This document shows positions 1-7,836 of a stretch of DNA of 64,000 nucleotides, piece after piece. Source of the stretch: Catenulispora sp. GP43 (GTDB lineage: Bacteria > Actinomycetota > Actinomycetes > Streptomycetales > Catenulisporaceae); the NCBI RefSeq assembly GCF_041260665.1, contig NZ_JBGCCT010000045.1, forward strand, positions 1-64,000, in the 5' to 3' direction. The notes beneath the pieces are model-generated. The model was not told the origin of the DNA and did no database searches. It saw nothing but the letters and a program-made list of their open reading frames with translations. Made by a program: the position numbers and the translations under genes. The stretch's first letter is position 1. The number at the start of each line of letters is the position of its first letter.

Positions 1-88
1 CGGTCCCATTCCGAACCCGGAAGCTAAGCCCGCCAGCGCCGATGGTACTGCCAGGGGGACCTGGTGGGAGAGTAGGACGCGGCCGGAC
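1..88 (+). rRNA. rrf: 5S ribosomal RNA, 3' portion
   Basis: The window opens inside a 5S rRNA. The conserved core ATTCCGAACCCGGAAGCTAA is visible, followed by the GCGCCGATGGTACTG segment and the closing GGGAGAGTAGGACGC arm. The 5' third lies outside the window, so rrs and rrl are presumably just upstream. The 3' end is placed before the ACTAAATTT that precedes the terminator hairpin. Confidence 0.95.
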
Positions 89-97
89 TAAATTTAA

Positions 98-134
98 GAC
101 TCAGGCCCCGAACCCATGGTTCGGGGCCTGAGTC
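98..134 (+). terminator. rRNA operon terminator hairpin
   Basis: A 17-bp perfect inverted repeat (arms 98-114 and 118-134, three-base loop) lies ten bases after the 5S end. It is followed by GTTTGT. Position and strength fit the rRNA operon terminator. It may also serve the convergent serine hydrolase gene that ends at 162. Confidence 0.85.
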
Positions 135-161
135 GTTTGTGCGTTCCTATCGTCCGCGTTC

Positions 162-1322
162 CTATCGGCGGAGCAACTCGCAGACTGCGTTCTCTTCGAT
201 GGCCCGCATCGTGGCGAACACCGTGGGGTCGGTGTTCGCGGTGATCTGTGCGTTGACCGAGAACGTCATCGCCCTCGAGCCGTCCGGGGAGGCCGCAGCG
301 AACTGCGTGTACCCCGAGGTGTTGCCGGTGTGGCCGTAGACGGTGCCGCACCGGGTCACGTAGCGGAAGAGCGCGAGGCCGGCCGAGTTCTGTCCGGGGC
401 CGGCGGGTTCCGAGGCGCCGTCGATGAACGCCAGCTGAGCCTGGCGCACCCTTCGCGGCAGCAGGCTCGGTCCGCCGTAGGCCTTGATGAAGGCGTTCAG
501 GTCCTTCGGGGTCGAGACGATCCCGCCCGACGCCCAGGAGGCCGAAGCACTGAATTCGGTGCTCACGTCGGTGAGTCGGCCGTCACGGATCCCGTAGCCG
601 TGGATGTACGGCCTCGGCATCTCGTAGCCCGTGGGAAGGCTTGTCCTGCGCAGCCCGATGGGCCGGAACACCAGGCTGCCCAGCAGCTGCTCGTAGCTGC
701 GTCCGGTCGCGGCCTGGGCCATGAGCGCGACGGCGATGTTGTCGGAGTTGGAGTACTGATACTGCGTGCCCGGCACGAACTGCAGTGGCTCCGAGGCGAC
801 GAACGACAATAGATCGTCCGGTGCGAAGACGTGGTGGGGATCGGCTTCGAGCTCCGCGCGGAATGCCGGGGACCCTGAGTAGTCCGGGAGCCCGCTGGTG
901 TGCTGCAACAGCTGCCGGAGCGTCACGCGGTACCAGGAGGCCGGCAAGGAGGGCAGCCAGTGCCCGATGGTGTCGTCGAGGCCGAGTGTTGCCCGGGCGA
1001 CCAGTGAGAGCGCCACAGCACCGCTGAAGGCCTTGGCGACACTGGCGATCCGCATGGCGTCCCGCGGCTGCGGCGGCCGTCCGGTACCGAGGTTGGCGAC
1101 CCCGGCGCGGTAGACGTTCGTGGCGCCCTGGCGGTCGAAGGTCACGATGACGCCGGGAGGCCCGCCCTGCACGTGCACGAGCGCTTCCAACTGCTGCTGG
1201 AGGCCGGGAGCGTGCGGCGCCGGTCGCGCGGCGCCGGTCGCCGTCGTCGCCGAGACAGCGAGTACGCCGGCGACGGCCGCGCATGCCGCCGCGGAACGGA
1301 GGTGACGGAGGTGTCCGAACAT
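162..1322 (-). CDS. Secreted serine hydrolase, beta-lactamase / D-Ala-D-Ala carboxypeptidase family
   Basis: 386 residues. The N-terminus has a short basic stretch, an Ala/Val-rich hydrophobic segment (about residues 10-30) and an AxA-like cleavage region, so export is expected. The penicillin-recognising fold is shown by the SxxK motif SVAK (Ser94, Lys97), the YSN motif (190-192) and HTG (331-333), in the right order and spacing for the class C / DD-peptidase (PF00144) family. Likely acts on peptidoglycan stem peptides or small esters or amides outside the membrane; the substrate cannot be told from sequence. It stands alone and converges on the 5S gene. There is no visible reason to call it a true resistance beta-lactamase. 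Confidence 0.9.
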   Translation of the reverse strand: MFGHLRHLRSAAACAAVAGVLAVSATTATGAARPAPHAPGLQQQLEALVHVQGGPPGVIVTFDRQGATNVYRAGVANLGTGRPPQPRDAMRIASVAKAFSGAVALSLVARATLGLDDTIGHWLPSLPASWYRVTLRQLLQHTSGLPDYSGSPAFRAELEADPHHVFAPDDLLSFVASEPLQFVPGTQYQYSNSDNIAVALMAQAATGRSYEQLLGSLVFRPIGLRRTSLPTGYEMPRPYIHGYGIRDGRLTDVSTEFSASASWASGGIVSTPKDLNAFIKAYGGPSLLPRRVRQAQLAFIDGASEPAGPGQNSAGLALFRYVTRCGTVYGHTGNTSGYTQFAAASPDGSRAMTFSVNAQITANTDPTVFATMRAIEENAVCELLRR

Positions 1323-1400
1323 GGAGCGGATCTAGCCGGACGGCCGGCGTGACAAACGCACTGGTCCCGGCGTGCAGTCATTTGGAGTAGCGGCCCCGAA

Positions 1401-1442
1401 ACGTATTGGGGCCTCCAGATTTCTCTGGAGGCCCTAATACGT
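1401..1442 (-). terminator. Terminator hairpin downstream of tRNA-Ala
   Basis: Near-perfect inverted repeat with arms of about 19 bases around a TTTC loop, starting seven bases beyond the tRNA-Ala 3' end on the minus strand. No strong T-run follows. It would also separate the tRNA from the serine hydrolase gene downstream. Confidence 0.7.
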
Positions 1443-1448
1443 TGAGTG

Positions 1449-1522
1449 TGGACCTGAGGAGATTTGAACTCCTGACCCCCTCGATGCGAACGAGGTGCGC
1501 TACCAGACTGCGCCACAGGCCC
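1449..1522 (-). tRNA. tRNA-Ala (anticodon CGC)
   Basis: 74 nt without encoded CCA. The acceptor stem GGGCCTG pairs with CAGGTCC (one G-T), discriminator A. The anticodon arm is CCTCG-TTCGCAT-CGAGG, giving CGC, and the T-arm carries the usual TTCAAAT loop. Reads alanine GCG codons. Confidence 0.93.
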
Positions 1523-1580
1523 TCAACGAGTCAGAAATCTATCACATGGGCCGACCCGTTCTGAAACCCGTTTCCCGGCC

Positions 1581-2423
1581 CTACCCGTTGGCTGCGCGCC
1601 TGTACTCCTGTGCGGACTGTGCGGGGCGCCACACCGTGGACTCCGGCTCGCGCACGACGGCTTCGGCCGGGGCCGCGGACCCCGCCGGCGCGGCCGTGCG
1701 CTGCTCCGCCTGGCGCTGCCGCTCGCGGCGCCGTTCGGCGGCCACCGCGGCCTGGCGGCGGCGGTAGCGCTCGCGGGTGCGCTGCTTCTCGTCCCGGCGG
1801 ATGTAGACGACGTAGCCGGAGAACAACGCCGCCGGGGCGAGCATGGCCCAGATGTAGTCCAGGCCGAGGAAGGTGCTCACGACGGCGCCCAGGGTCGCCA
1901 GCGTGAACAGTCCGGCGACCACGCGGCGCCGGCGCATCAGCAGCACGCCGCGGTGCCGGGCGGCGGTCGCGGCCGGGGACAGCCTGGCGACCGGCTGGTG
2001 GTGCGGCAGGCGGGCGGTGACGCGCCTGCGCGGCTGGGCGGCCGGGGACGCGGAGGGCTTCGCCTTGAGCGCGGGCTTCTGCTTGACGCTCTCGACCGAG
2101 GCCGGTGTCGGCAGGACCGCTGTCTTACGCGACGGGGCCTGCCGGGCTTTCTGGGCCTTCTGGGCCTTCTGGGCTTGATCCGAGATGCGCGGGTCGCCGG
2201 AGCGCGGGCCGGGGGCGCCGTCCGTTCCGGTGGCGGCCAGCGACTCCTCGGCGAGTACCTTCTTCTCGAAGCGCTCGCTGCGTCCCAGGGTGCGGATGGC
2301 GGCGGCGTATCGGGCCTTCTCACGGGCCTCGTTCAGCTGCTCTTCCCTGCGCAGCCACACAGGGACGAGGTACACCGCCCAGGCGCCGACGATTCCCGCA
2401 TAGATGAGGCCGCTGCTGCTCAC
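1581..2423 (-). CDS. sepX: SepX / GlpR divisome membrane protein
   Basis: 280 residues. The N-terminal 23 residues form a membrane segment (SSGLIYAGIVGAWAVYLVPV) followed by WLRREEQLNEAR, the signature of actinobacterial SepX/GlpR. A long low-complexity linker rich in Ala, Lys and Gln follows, including repeated AQKAQKAQK, then a membrane hairpin near residues 165-205 (ALAxLGAVVSTFLGL and AMLAPAALFSGYVVYI) and a basic, Arg-rich tail. In Streptomyces, SepX supports cell-division septa. In Corynebacterium, GlpR is the membrane receptor for the gephyrin-like protein Glp, which binds FtsZ. The neighbours rimJ-like and mogA-like genes match the known locus, which supports the call more than similarity alone. 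The Glp/MoeA gene itself is not in the window. Confidence 0.88.
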   Translation of the reverse strand: MSSSGLIYAGIVGAWAVYLVPVWLRREEQLNEAREKARYAAAIRTLGRSERFEKKVLAEESLAATGTDGAPGPRSGDPRISDQAQKAQKAQKARQAPSRKTAVLPTPASVESVKQKPALKAKPSASPAAQPRRRVTARLPHHQPVARLSPAATAARHRGVLLMRRRRVVAGLFTLATLGAVVSTFLGLDYIWAMLAPAALFSGYVVYIRRDEKQRTRERYRRRQAAVAAERRRERQRQAEQRTAAPAGSAAPAEAVVREPESTVWRPAQSAQEYRRAANG

Positions 2424-2573
2424 AACACAGCACAGTAGAGGGGACGTCGATCATCAAGGCGCATTCTGTCGGCGTGTCGTTGAGGTTGTGACGAGACTGT
2501 TGTGACAGATGGGGCCAGTGGATCAGCTTAGGGTGTCCGCTGTTCCCCCATCAAGCACGCTCCATACCATTTG

Positions 2574-3269
2574 TCACCCGGCAGGAGTAGTGCCGGTGCT
2601 CGAAAGAGTGACGTGCCAGCGGGACAGCAGCCCGTCGGGCACCTCCTCGGCGGTGAGCGCGAAGGCCTCGTGGTCGCGCCAGTCGCCGTCGATGTGCAGG
2701 TACGCGCGGCGCAGCCCCTCGGCCCGGAACCCGAGCTTGTGGACCACGCGCAGGCTCGCCGCGTTCTCGGGCCGGATGCAGACCTCGATCCGGTGCATCC
2801 CGCCGGCCCGGAAGCAGTGGTCGACGGCCAGCGCGACCGCGGTCGGGGTGATGCCTCGGCCGGCGACGGTCTCGTCGACCCAGTAGCCGATGTTGGCCGA
2901 GCGCAGCGAGCCCCAGGTGATGCTGGAGACGGTGAGCTGCCCGACGAGCCGGTGCGCGGCCGGCTTGGCGGCGGGACGGCGTCCGCGGCGCCCGGCCTGC
3001 TCGGCGTCGGCGGGCCCGTCGTCCAGGACGTCGGACGGATCCGCGGGCTCGGCGTAGTCGATCGCGAACGGCAGCATCCGCCCGGCCAGCGCCTCGGCGC
3101 GCAGCCGCCGCACCATCTGCCGGAAGGTGATCCGCCCGCTGGTGTCGCCGGGCGGCACGGTGGCCTCCCAGCGTGTCAGCCAGCTCCGGTTCCGCTCCTT
3201 CAGCTCCCGCCAGGCCGGCGCGTCGGCCAGCGCCAGCGGCCGCAGCCGCACGGGTCCGTCGCTCAGCAC
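2574..3269 (-). CDS. GNAT-family N-acetyltransferase, RimJ-like
   Basis: 231 residues from a GTG start. The order of elements is that of RimJ/RimL acetyltransferases: an N-terminal RLRPLALADAPAW strand-helix, a central strand HRLVGQLTVSSIT, the NIGYWVDETVAGRGIT segment with the acetyl-CoA-binding Q/RxxGxG/A variant, and ENAASLRVVHKLGFRAEG near the C-terminus. Expected to transfer acetyl from acetyl-CoA to a protein N-terminus or amino group. An insertion of about 30 Arg/Ala-rich residues (about 85-115) is variable linker. It lies 35 bases after mogA and upstream of sepX, probably one operon. No good Shine-Dalgarno is seen before the GTG; translation may be coupled to mogA. Confidence 0.88.
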   Translation of the reverse strand: MLSDGPVRLRPLALADAPAWRELKERNRSWLTRWEATVPPGDTSGRITFRQMVRRLRAEALAGRMLPFAIDYAEPADPSDVLDDGPADAEQAGRRGRRPAAKPAAHRLVGQLTVSSITWGSLRSANIGYWVDETVAGRGITPTAVALAVDHCFRAGGMHRIEVCIRPENAASLRVVHKLGFRAEGLRRAYLHIDGDWRDHEAFALTAEEVPDGLLSRWHVTLSSTGTTPAG

Positions 3270-3304
3270 GGCCGGCCAGGCCGCGCCCCACCCGGCGGGC
3301 CGGT

Positions 3305-3775
3305 TCAGTGGTCGCCCCCGCGCAGCTGGTCGAGCGCGTGCCCGAGGATCCGGCCGAGCACGGCCATGCCGTCGCGCACGCCGCCGGCGGAGCCGGGCAG
3401 GTTGACGATGAGCGTGTGCCCCGCGACGCCCGCGATCGCCCGCGACAGGGCGGCGGTGGGCACCTTCGGCAGCCCTTCGGCCCGGATCGCCTCCGCGATC
3501 CCCGGCACCTCGTAGTCGAGCACCCGCCGCGTCATCTCCGGGGTCTGATCCGTCGGCGAGATCCCGGTCCCGCCGGTGGTGATGATGGCGTCGTAGCCGA
3601 GCGAGAGCATCCGCCGCAGCGCGGCCTCCACCGGAGCCCCGTCGGGCACCACTTCCGGCCCAGCGGCGGCGAACCCGAGCTCGGTCAGCCGCTCCACGAT
3701 GATCGGCCCCGTGGTGTCGGCGTACACCCCCTTAGCCGCACGGTTGGACACCGTCACGACCATCGCACGCCGCAT
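3305..3775 (-). CDS. mogA: MogA/MoaB-family molybdenum cofactor protein
   Basis: 156 residues. The MoCF fold is recognised by MVVTVSNRAAKGVYADTTGP, the nucleotide-binding loop TTGGTGISPTDQTPE and the conserved NLPGSAGGVRDG near the C-terminus, which contact molybdopterin. MogA adenylylates molybdopterin before molybdenum insertion; actinobacterial homologues can also sit in the Glp/SepX division locus. A longer reading frame exists to 3811, but the start at 3775 is chosen because AGGGGGAG lies five bases before it. First gene of the mogA-rimJ-sepX minus-strand group. Confidence 0.92.
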   Translation of the reverse strand: MRRAMVVTVSNRAAKGVYADTTGPIIVERLTELGFAAAGPEVVPDGAPVEAALRRMLSLGYDAIITTGGTGISPTDQTPEMTRRVLDYEVPGIAEAIRAEGLPKVPTAALSRAIAGVAGHTLIVNLPGSAGGVRDGMAVLGRILGHALDQLRGGDH

Positions 3776-3850
3776 CGCGCTCCCCCTGTCCGGCTCAGTG
3801 TCGCCCGCCAACGGTACTCACTTTCCTCTCCGGGTGAGCCGGAAACGAAA

Positions 3851-3879
3851 GAACCCCGCCGGTCACCCGACGGGGTTCT
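3851..3879 (-). terminator. Terminator hairpin downstream of tRNA-Phe
   Basis: On the minus strand AGAACCCCGTCG...CGGGGTTCTTT forms a stem of eight or more pairs about a ten-base loop, followed by TTT. It starts 18 bases past the tRNA-Phe 3' end and lies before mogA. Confidence 0.85.
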
Positions 3880-3896
3880 GCGGTCCTGCTTCGAAG

Positions 3897-3970
3897 TGGC
3901 CAGGGGCGGGGTCGAACCGCCGACCTTCCGATTTTCAGTCGGACGCTCGTACCAACTGAGCTACCTGGCC
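3897..3970 (-). tRNA. tRNA-Phe (anticodon GAA)
   Basis: 74 nt. Acceptor GGCCAGG pairs with CCTGGCC, discriminator A, no encoded CCA. The anticodon arm TCCGA-CTGAAAA-TCGGA gives GAA. The D-arm GTAGCTCAGTTGGTAC and the T-loop are standard. Confidence 0.95.
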
Positions 3971-4072
3971 CTACTGCGAAAGCGCCCGGTCTCCCGGACA
4001 CCTCGAACAGCATACCGGATCCAGGGGGATGCCTCCCACCGGTTTGCGGATCGGGCCGATCGGCTGACGCCG

Positions 4073-4474
4073 TCAGCGGAATCCGTACCGGGCGTCCGCC
4101 TGGCGGTTGGTGACGATCTCCTTGCCCAGCGGGGCCAGAGAGACCGGGATCAGCTTGAAGTTCGCGATGCCCAGCGGGATGCCGATGACGGTCAGGCACA
4201 GCAGCACGCCGGTGACCGCGTGGCCGATGGCCAGCCACAGGCCCGCGACCACGAACCAGATGATGTTCCCGATGAACGACATGGCGCCGGCCGTGGGCTT
4301 GGCGACGATCGTCCGGCCGAACGGCCACAGGGCGTAGTTCGCTATCCGGAACGAGGCCAGGCCCCAGGGGATGGTGATGATCAGCACGCAGCAGATGAGG
4401 CCGGCCACCACGTAACCCACGGCCATCCAGAAGCCGCAGAGCACCAGCCAGATGATGTTCAGGATGAAGCGCAT
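4073..4474 (-). CDS. YccF-domain membrane protein
   Basis: 133 residues with two tandem YccF (DUF307) repeats. Each has an N-terminal NIIW motif (residues about 6-9 and 70-73), two hydrophobic segments and the IPWGLA/F or IPLGIA motif followed by F/W-G or L-G-K. Four membrane helices are expected. Function is unknown in the family. The start at 4474 is chosen over an upstream extension through the tRNA because a GGGGAG site lies five bases before the ATG. Single gene between tRNA-Asp and tRNA-Phe. Confidence 0.9.
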   Translation of the reverse strand: MRFILNIIWLVLCGFWMAVGYVVAGLICCVLIITIPWGLASFRIANYALWPFGRTIVAKPTAGAMSFIGNIIWFVVAGLWLAIGHAVTGVLLCLTVIGIPLGIANFKLIPVSLAPLGKEIVTNRQADARYGFR

Positions 4475-4578
4475 GTCTCCCCGTTTCCCCGAGCGCCGAT
4501 GGTTCGAACAGTGAACGCCTGAGCCGATCACCGCGTTCCACCGACTGTCAGGCCGGCGGCGCGGCACCGGCAACGCAG

Positions 4579-4602
4579 AAGAGCCGCCTCGCGGCGGCTC
4601 TT
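4579..4602 (-). terminator. Terminator hairpin downstream of tRNA-Asp
   Basis: A ten-base perfect stem (AAGAGCCGCC with GGCGGCTCTT, four-base loop) begins six bases past the tRNA-Asp 3' end on the minus strand. It is not followed by a T-run. Confidence 0.8.
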
Positions 4603-4608
4603 CGTGTG

Positions 4609-4683
4609 CGGTCCCGACGGGATTTGAACCCGCGACCTCCACCTTGACAGGGTGGCGAGCACTCCTAGCTGCTCCACGGGACC
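4609..4683 (-). tRNA. tRNA-Asp (anticodon GTC)
   Basis: 75 nt. Acceptor GGTCCCG pairs with CGGGACC, discriminator G as expected for tRNA-Asp. The anticodon arm CCACC-CTGTCAA-GGTGG gives GTC. No encoded CCA. Confidence 0.95.
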
Positions 4684-4801
4684 TTGGTATGTACTTGTAC
4701 TGCCTTGCTTCACCTGTTCGGCCGGTTCCCCGACCGCCCGGTAGAGCATATCGGATTACCGCCGCAGTTCATAACCGCGTTTCTGCCTCGCTGGTGTTGC
4801 G

Positions 4802-4874
4802 TACCCCCAACGGGATTCGAACCCGTGTTACCGCCTTGAAAGGGCGGCGTCCTAGGCCTCTAGACGATGGGGGC
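4802..4874 (-). tRNA. tRNA-Glu (anticodon TTC)
   Basis: 73 nt. Acceptor GCCCCCA pairs with TGGGGGT (a closing G-T), discriminator A. The anticodon arm CCGCC-CTTTCAA-GGCGG gives TTC. It lies about 120 bases upstream of tRNA-Asp in the same direction and may share its transcript. Confidence 0.95.
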
Positions 4875-5070
4875 TGGTCTGCCCTCAACGTCCATCCGTC
4901 CGTCGGGGACGAGTTGAAGCATAGAGCACGATCAGCCCCGGGGCCAAAATGATTAGCGGCCCCGGGCGTACGCCCGTCCGGCGGGCCCGCCCGCGGGCGA
5001 AGCCGTAACCGGTTCTGCTAACGACGACCGACCCGCTACCCTGGTACGCGACACACGCCGGGGCGTGTGT

Positions 5071-5143
5071 GGGGCGCTAGCTCAATTGGCAGAGTAGCGG
5101 GCTTTTAACCCGTGGGTTGTGGGTTCGAGTCCCACGCGCCCTA
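5071..5143 (+). tRNA. tRNA-Lys (anticodon TTT)
   Basis: 73 nt. Acceptor GGGGCGC pairs with GCGCCCT, discriminator A. The anticodon arm GCGGG-CTTTTAA-CCCGT gives TTT. It is transcribed away from the four minus-strand tRNAs. Confidence 0.95.
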
Positions 5144-5157
5144 CGAACGTGTGTTCA

Positions 5158-5182
5158 GCACCCCCGTCTCGGGGGTGCTTTT
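5158..5182 (+). terminator. Rho-independent terminator of tRNA-Lys
   Basis: AGCACCCCCG-TCT-CGGGGGTGCT followed by TTT: a textbook intrinsic terminator 15 bases after the tRNA. Confidence 0.92.
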
Positions 5183-5519
5183 CTGCTGGTCAGGGCGTCG
5201 CGATGCAGCTCACGGCCGAGTTTCTGGTGAGCACCCATGCAAGACAGAGTCCCACTCTGGACCGTTGTCGATCTTCGTTTGTCCATGATCGCGAGCGATG
5301 CCCGAGCTGATCTTGGTCGGGTAGGCCGTGTGGGGCTCGCGCCCCTGCGGGCTGCATCGGCGGGTGTCAGGTTCGCGGGACGTCCCGGGGAACGGCGTAC
5401 GGGCGACGTCTACGGGTCGGACGGGCGCGGCTGCGGCCATCGCCTGACGGCGTTCTGCCGCCGCCTGTGCGGGCCGATGTGGCCGGGATGAACGTGACGA
5501 CTGAACTGCGACAGGGCCC
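5183..5519. other. Intergenic segment without a recognisable gene
   Basis: 337 bases between the tRNA-Lys terminator and the XRE regulator stop codon. Open frames exist on both strands but resemble nothing and have no ribosome binding sites. No strong hairpin was seen. Confidence 0.5.
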
Positions 5520-6374
5520 TTAGCTCGACTTTGCCCGAGCCGGGACTCCAAGGATGTTCAACAGAGCCAGAGCGTCAGCGCTCGGCGATCCTGCTGGCGC
5601 GCTGTAGAGCACGAGGTTCTGGTCGCGGTCCGGCAGCGCGAGCCCGTCGCAGTCGACACAGACTTGCCCAACGGCCGGGTGGTTGAACGTCTTTGTGAGC
5701 GTCGGCGCCGGCTGTACGTCGCGGCGCTCCCACAATCGGGCGAAATCGGGGCTGCCCTCGCGCAGCTCGTTGACGAGACCGGTCACCGCCGGGTCCGTCG
5801 GGTAGCGGGCGAGGGTTGATCGGAGTTGCATGACGGCGTGCAGCCGGAACTCGGCGGCGTCGGAGATTCCGTACAGCGGCGCATCGGTGCGTGCTGTGTG
5901 GAGGAATGCCTTACGCGCGAGGTTGCGCTCTTCTGGTGCCAGCTCGGCGAAGTCCTCCATCAGCGCAGCCGCGAGGTCGTTCCACGCGAGCACCTCCAGC
6001 GTGGCGGACGTCACGAACGCCGCGGTCTGCGGCAGACGCTCGATCAGCGCGAGGATGCTCGGGCGCACTTCGCGTTGGACGAGGCCGGTCTTGGCGGCTG
6101 CGGTGCCGGCCAGGGTGTGCAGGTGGCCGGATTCGGCGTCCGTGAGCCGCAGTGCGCCGGCGATCCCGGCGAGGACTTCGCTCGATGGCCGCGAGGCCGC
6201 TCTGCCTTGTTCAAGCCGCACGTAGTACTCCGTGGAGATGTGGGCGAGGACCGCGACTTCTTCGCGACGCAGGCCCGGCGTTCGGCGGCGAGGGCCTGAC
6301 GGGAGCCCGACGTCCTGTGGTTGGAGCCGCTCGCGCCGACTGCGGAGGAACGCCCCAAGTTCCTGCTTGTCCAT
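5520..6374 (-). CDS. XRE-family regulator with MmyB-like ligand-binding domain
   Basis: 284 residues from the ATG at 6374. Residues about 5-75 hold the helix-turn-helix with RRRTPGLRREEVAVLAHIS and YVRLEQGR, a hallmark of the actinobacterial MmyB-type group. Residues about 105-280 match the MmyB ligand-binding (PAS-like) domain, with VLAWNDLAAAL and NLARKAFLH, and end in DRDQNLVLYSAPAGSPS. Such proteins often repress or activate a divergent oxidoreductase gene. Here an SDR gene starts 85 bases away in the opposite direction, so shared control is likely but inferred. The effector is unknown. Confidence 0.9.
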   Translation of the reverse strand: MDKQELGAFLRSRRERLQPQDVGLPSGPRRRTPGLRREEVAVLAHISTEYYVRLEQGRAASRPSSEVLAGIAGALRLTDAESGHLHTLAGTAAAKTGLVQREVRPSILALIERLPQTAAFVTSATLEVLAWNDLAAALMEDFAELAPEERNLARKAFLHTARTDAPLYGISDAAEFRLHAVMQLRSTLARYPTDPAVTGLVNELREGSPDFARLWERRDVQPAPTLTKTFNHPAVGQVCVDCDGLALPDRDQNLVLYSAPAGSPSADALALLNILGVPARAKSS

Positions 6375-6459
6375 GCTTCCAGTGTGCCCCCACCCCGGCG
6401 GTGGATCGTGGTACAGCCTGTGCCTGTATCCGGGCAGGGCGCGGGCTGACGCTCGTGGC

Positions 6460-7269
6460 ATGACGGAAACCACGCATGACAACGACGCCGCCCTCATCGC
6501 CGGCACCCCGATCGGCCTGCTCACCGACAAAGTCGTGTTCATCACCGGCGCCAGCCGCGGCATCGGCGAGGCCGCAGCGCGCCTCTTCGCCGCCGAGGGC
6601 GCCTCGGTCGTCCTTGCCTCCCGCAGCACGGCCGCCCTCGAGCGCATCGTCGCCGAGATCCGCGCCGACGGCCATCGCGCCGACGCCGTCACCCTCGACC
6701 TGGCCGACCGCGCGAGCGTCCGCGATGCCGTCGAGAAAGTCGGGGAACTGCACGGACGGCTCGACGGCGCCTTCAACAACGCCGCTGCCGTCCAGCGGCA
6801 ACCGGGCCCGGTCGACACCACCAGCGACGAGGACATCGAGGAACAGTTCGCGGTGAACTTCCACTCGCACTGGACCGCCATGAACGCCGAGGCCGCCTTG
6901 ATGCGACGCAACGGCGGCGGAGCGATCGTCAACACCTCCAGCATCGGCAGCCGCCGCGCGAACCCCACCCTGCCCGCCTACGCGGCCATGAAGCGCGCAC
7001 TCAACAGCCTGACCGAATCCGCCGCGGTGAACTGGGCCGCCGACCGCATCCGCGTCAACGGCATCACCCCCGGCGGCACCGCCACGGAGATGATCGACGC
7101 CTGGGAAGCCGCGACACCCGGCATCATCGAAAGGATCAAGGCGTCCATCCCGCTCGGCCGCATGGCCGAACCCCGCCAGATCGCCGAGGCGGCCGCATGG
7201 CTCCTCAGCGACCGGGCCTCGTATGTGACCGGCGCGATCCTGCCGGTCGACGGCGGCGCCGGCGCCTGA
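6460..7269 (+). CDS. Short-chain dehydrogenase/reductase (SDR), classical type
   Basis: 269 residues. The Rossmann nucleotide-binding motif TGASRGIG lies near residues 29-36, NNA near 105, the catalytic Ser in NTSSIGS near 160, and the catalytic pair Tyr174 and Lys178 in YAAMK. The C-terminal ILPVDGG is typical. An Arg after the GxGIG loop, as in ASRST, suggests NADP(H), as in many SDRs, but this is not firm. Substrate unknown. Divergent from the MmyB-type regulator with an 85-bp shared promoter region, which points to control by it. Confidence 0.92.
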   Translation: MTETTHDNDAALIAGTPIGLLTDKVVFITGASRGIGEAAARLFAAEGASVVLASRSTAALERIVAEIRADGHRADAVTLDLADRASVRDAVEKVGELHGRLDGAFNNAAAVQRQPGPVDTTSDEDIEEQFAVNFHSHWTAMNAEAALMRRNGGGAIVNTSSIGSRRANPTLPAYAAMKRALNSLTESAAVNWAADRIRVNGITPGGTATEMIDAWEAATPGIIERIKASIPLGRMAEPRQIAEAAAWLLSDRASYVTGAILPVDGGAGA

Positions 7270-7478
7270 GGACATCCGCCCGCACCGGTGTCGACAAGCC
7301 CGCCCGGACGACGAGACCGAACACAAACGGCTCTTGCGGCCGTGGATGCGATGCCTGCGTCGGCGGCCCGACGGAGGCCTACTGCTCGGGCCCGCACATC
7401 GCGGCGGCCGGTAGCCCGCACGGTCGAGCTTGGCAGGCACGCTCCGACCGATCAGGCCGGATACGTGAGAGCGAAAGG

Positions 7479-7808
7479 TCACACCCCATTTGGGCAAACA
7501 TGCGGGCCGGTCTTGTGCCGCCACCACTCCTCTGGCGCACGCTGGCGGTTCTGCCACTGGGTACCACAGCGGGAGCACTGCCAGCGGCCCGGGCCTTGCC
7601 GTTCGCCTTTCCTGCGGCCTCGGCGATCACCGGCATACAGTGAAGGGCCGGGTCGCCCAGGGGTGAAATTCCCCTGGGCGACCCGACCGCGGAGGGGATG
7701 TTCCAGGCGAGGCTGTGGGTGCCCGCGAGCCGCGCGGCATAAGGGTTCTGACCAAAGAAGGACCTGTGCCGGGAGCACGCCAAAGACATCATGTCTCCGT
7801 CTAGGCAC
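7479..7808 (-). CDS. Candidate small zinc-ribbon-like ORF (doubtful)
   Basis: The last 35 or so residues of this frame read WQCSRCGTQW, then EEWWRHKTGPHVCPNG, a plausible CxxC...H...C metal site with a Trp pattern that is unlikely by chance in non-coding GC-rich DNA. The first two thirds of the frame look non-coding and are crossed by a strong hairpin (7650-7684), so the true start, if any, is probably downstream of the hairpin at a non-ATG codon, or the frame is the remnant of a gene. No function can be assigned. Confidence 0.3.
   Translation of the reverse strand: MPRRRHDVFGVLPAQVLLWSEPLCRAARGHPQPRLEHPLRGRVAQGNFTPGRPGPSLYAGDRRGRRKGERQGPGRWQCSRCGTQWQNRQRAPEEWWRHKTGPHVCPNGV
7650..7684. terminator. 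Perfect 14-bp hairpin, probable bidirectional terminator
   Basis: GGGTCGCCCAGGGG (7650-7663) and its exact complement (7671-7684) around a seven-base AT-rich loop. No T-run follows on either side. It lies 380 bases after the SDR gene and 150 before the cell-wall-binding gene. A terminator is the simplest reading; an operator is possible. Confidence 0.6.
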
Positions 7809-7836
7809 CCGCAGTGGCGACTCCTATGCTCAGCTG

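Noticed and set aside
162-1322. Antibiotic-resistance beta-lactamase
   Set aside because: Motifs place it in the broad PF00144 serine hydrolase group, where most members are peptidases or esterases; nothing specific to resistance is seen.
3173-4522. 449-codon plus-strand frame spanning mogA, tRNA-Phe and yccF
   Set aside because: It runs through a tRNA gene and against three convincing minus-strand genes; no binding site or family.
1449-5143. tRNA genes as the attachment site of the integrase
   Set aside because: All five tRNAs are complete, lie 5-9 kb from the integrase and have core genes or terminators beside them; no second copy of a tRNA 3' end was seen.
6211-7578. 455-codon minus-strand frame over the SDR gene
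   Set aside because: Overlaps the SDR coding sequence and the regulator start; Gly/Arg/Val-rich shadow translation.
7288-7836. Upstream extension of the cell-wall-binding gene to 7288
   Set aside because: The region is not protein-like and includes a perfect hairpin; a signal peptide begins at the ATG 7837.
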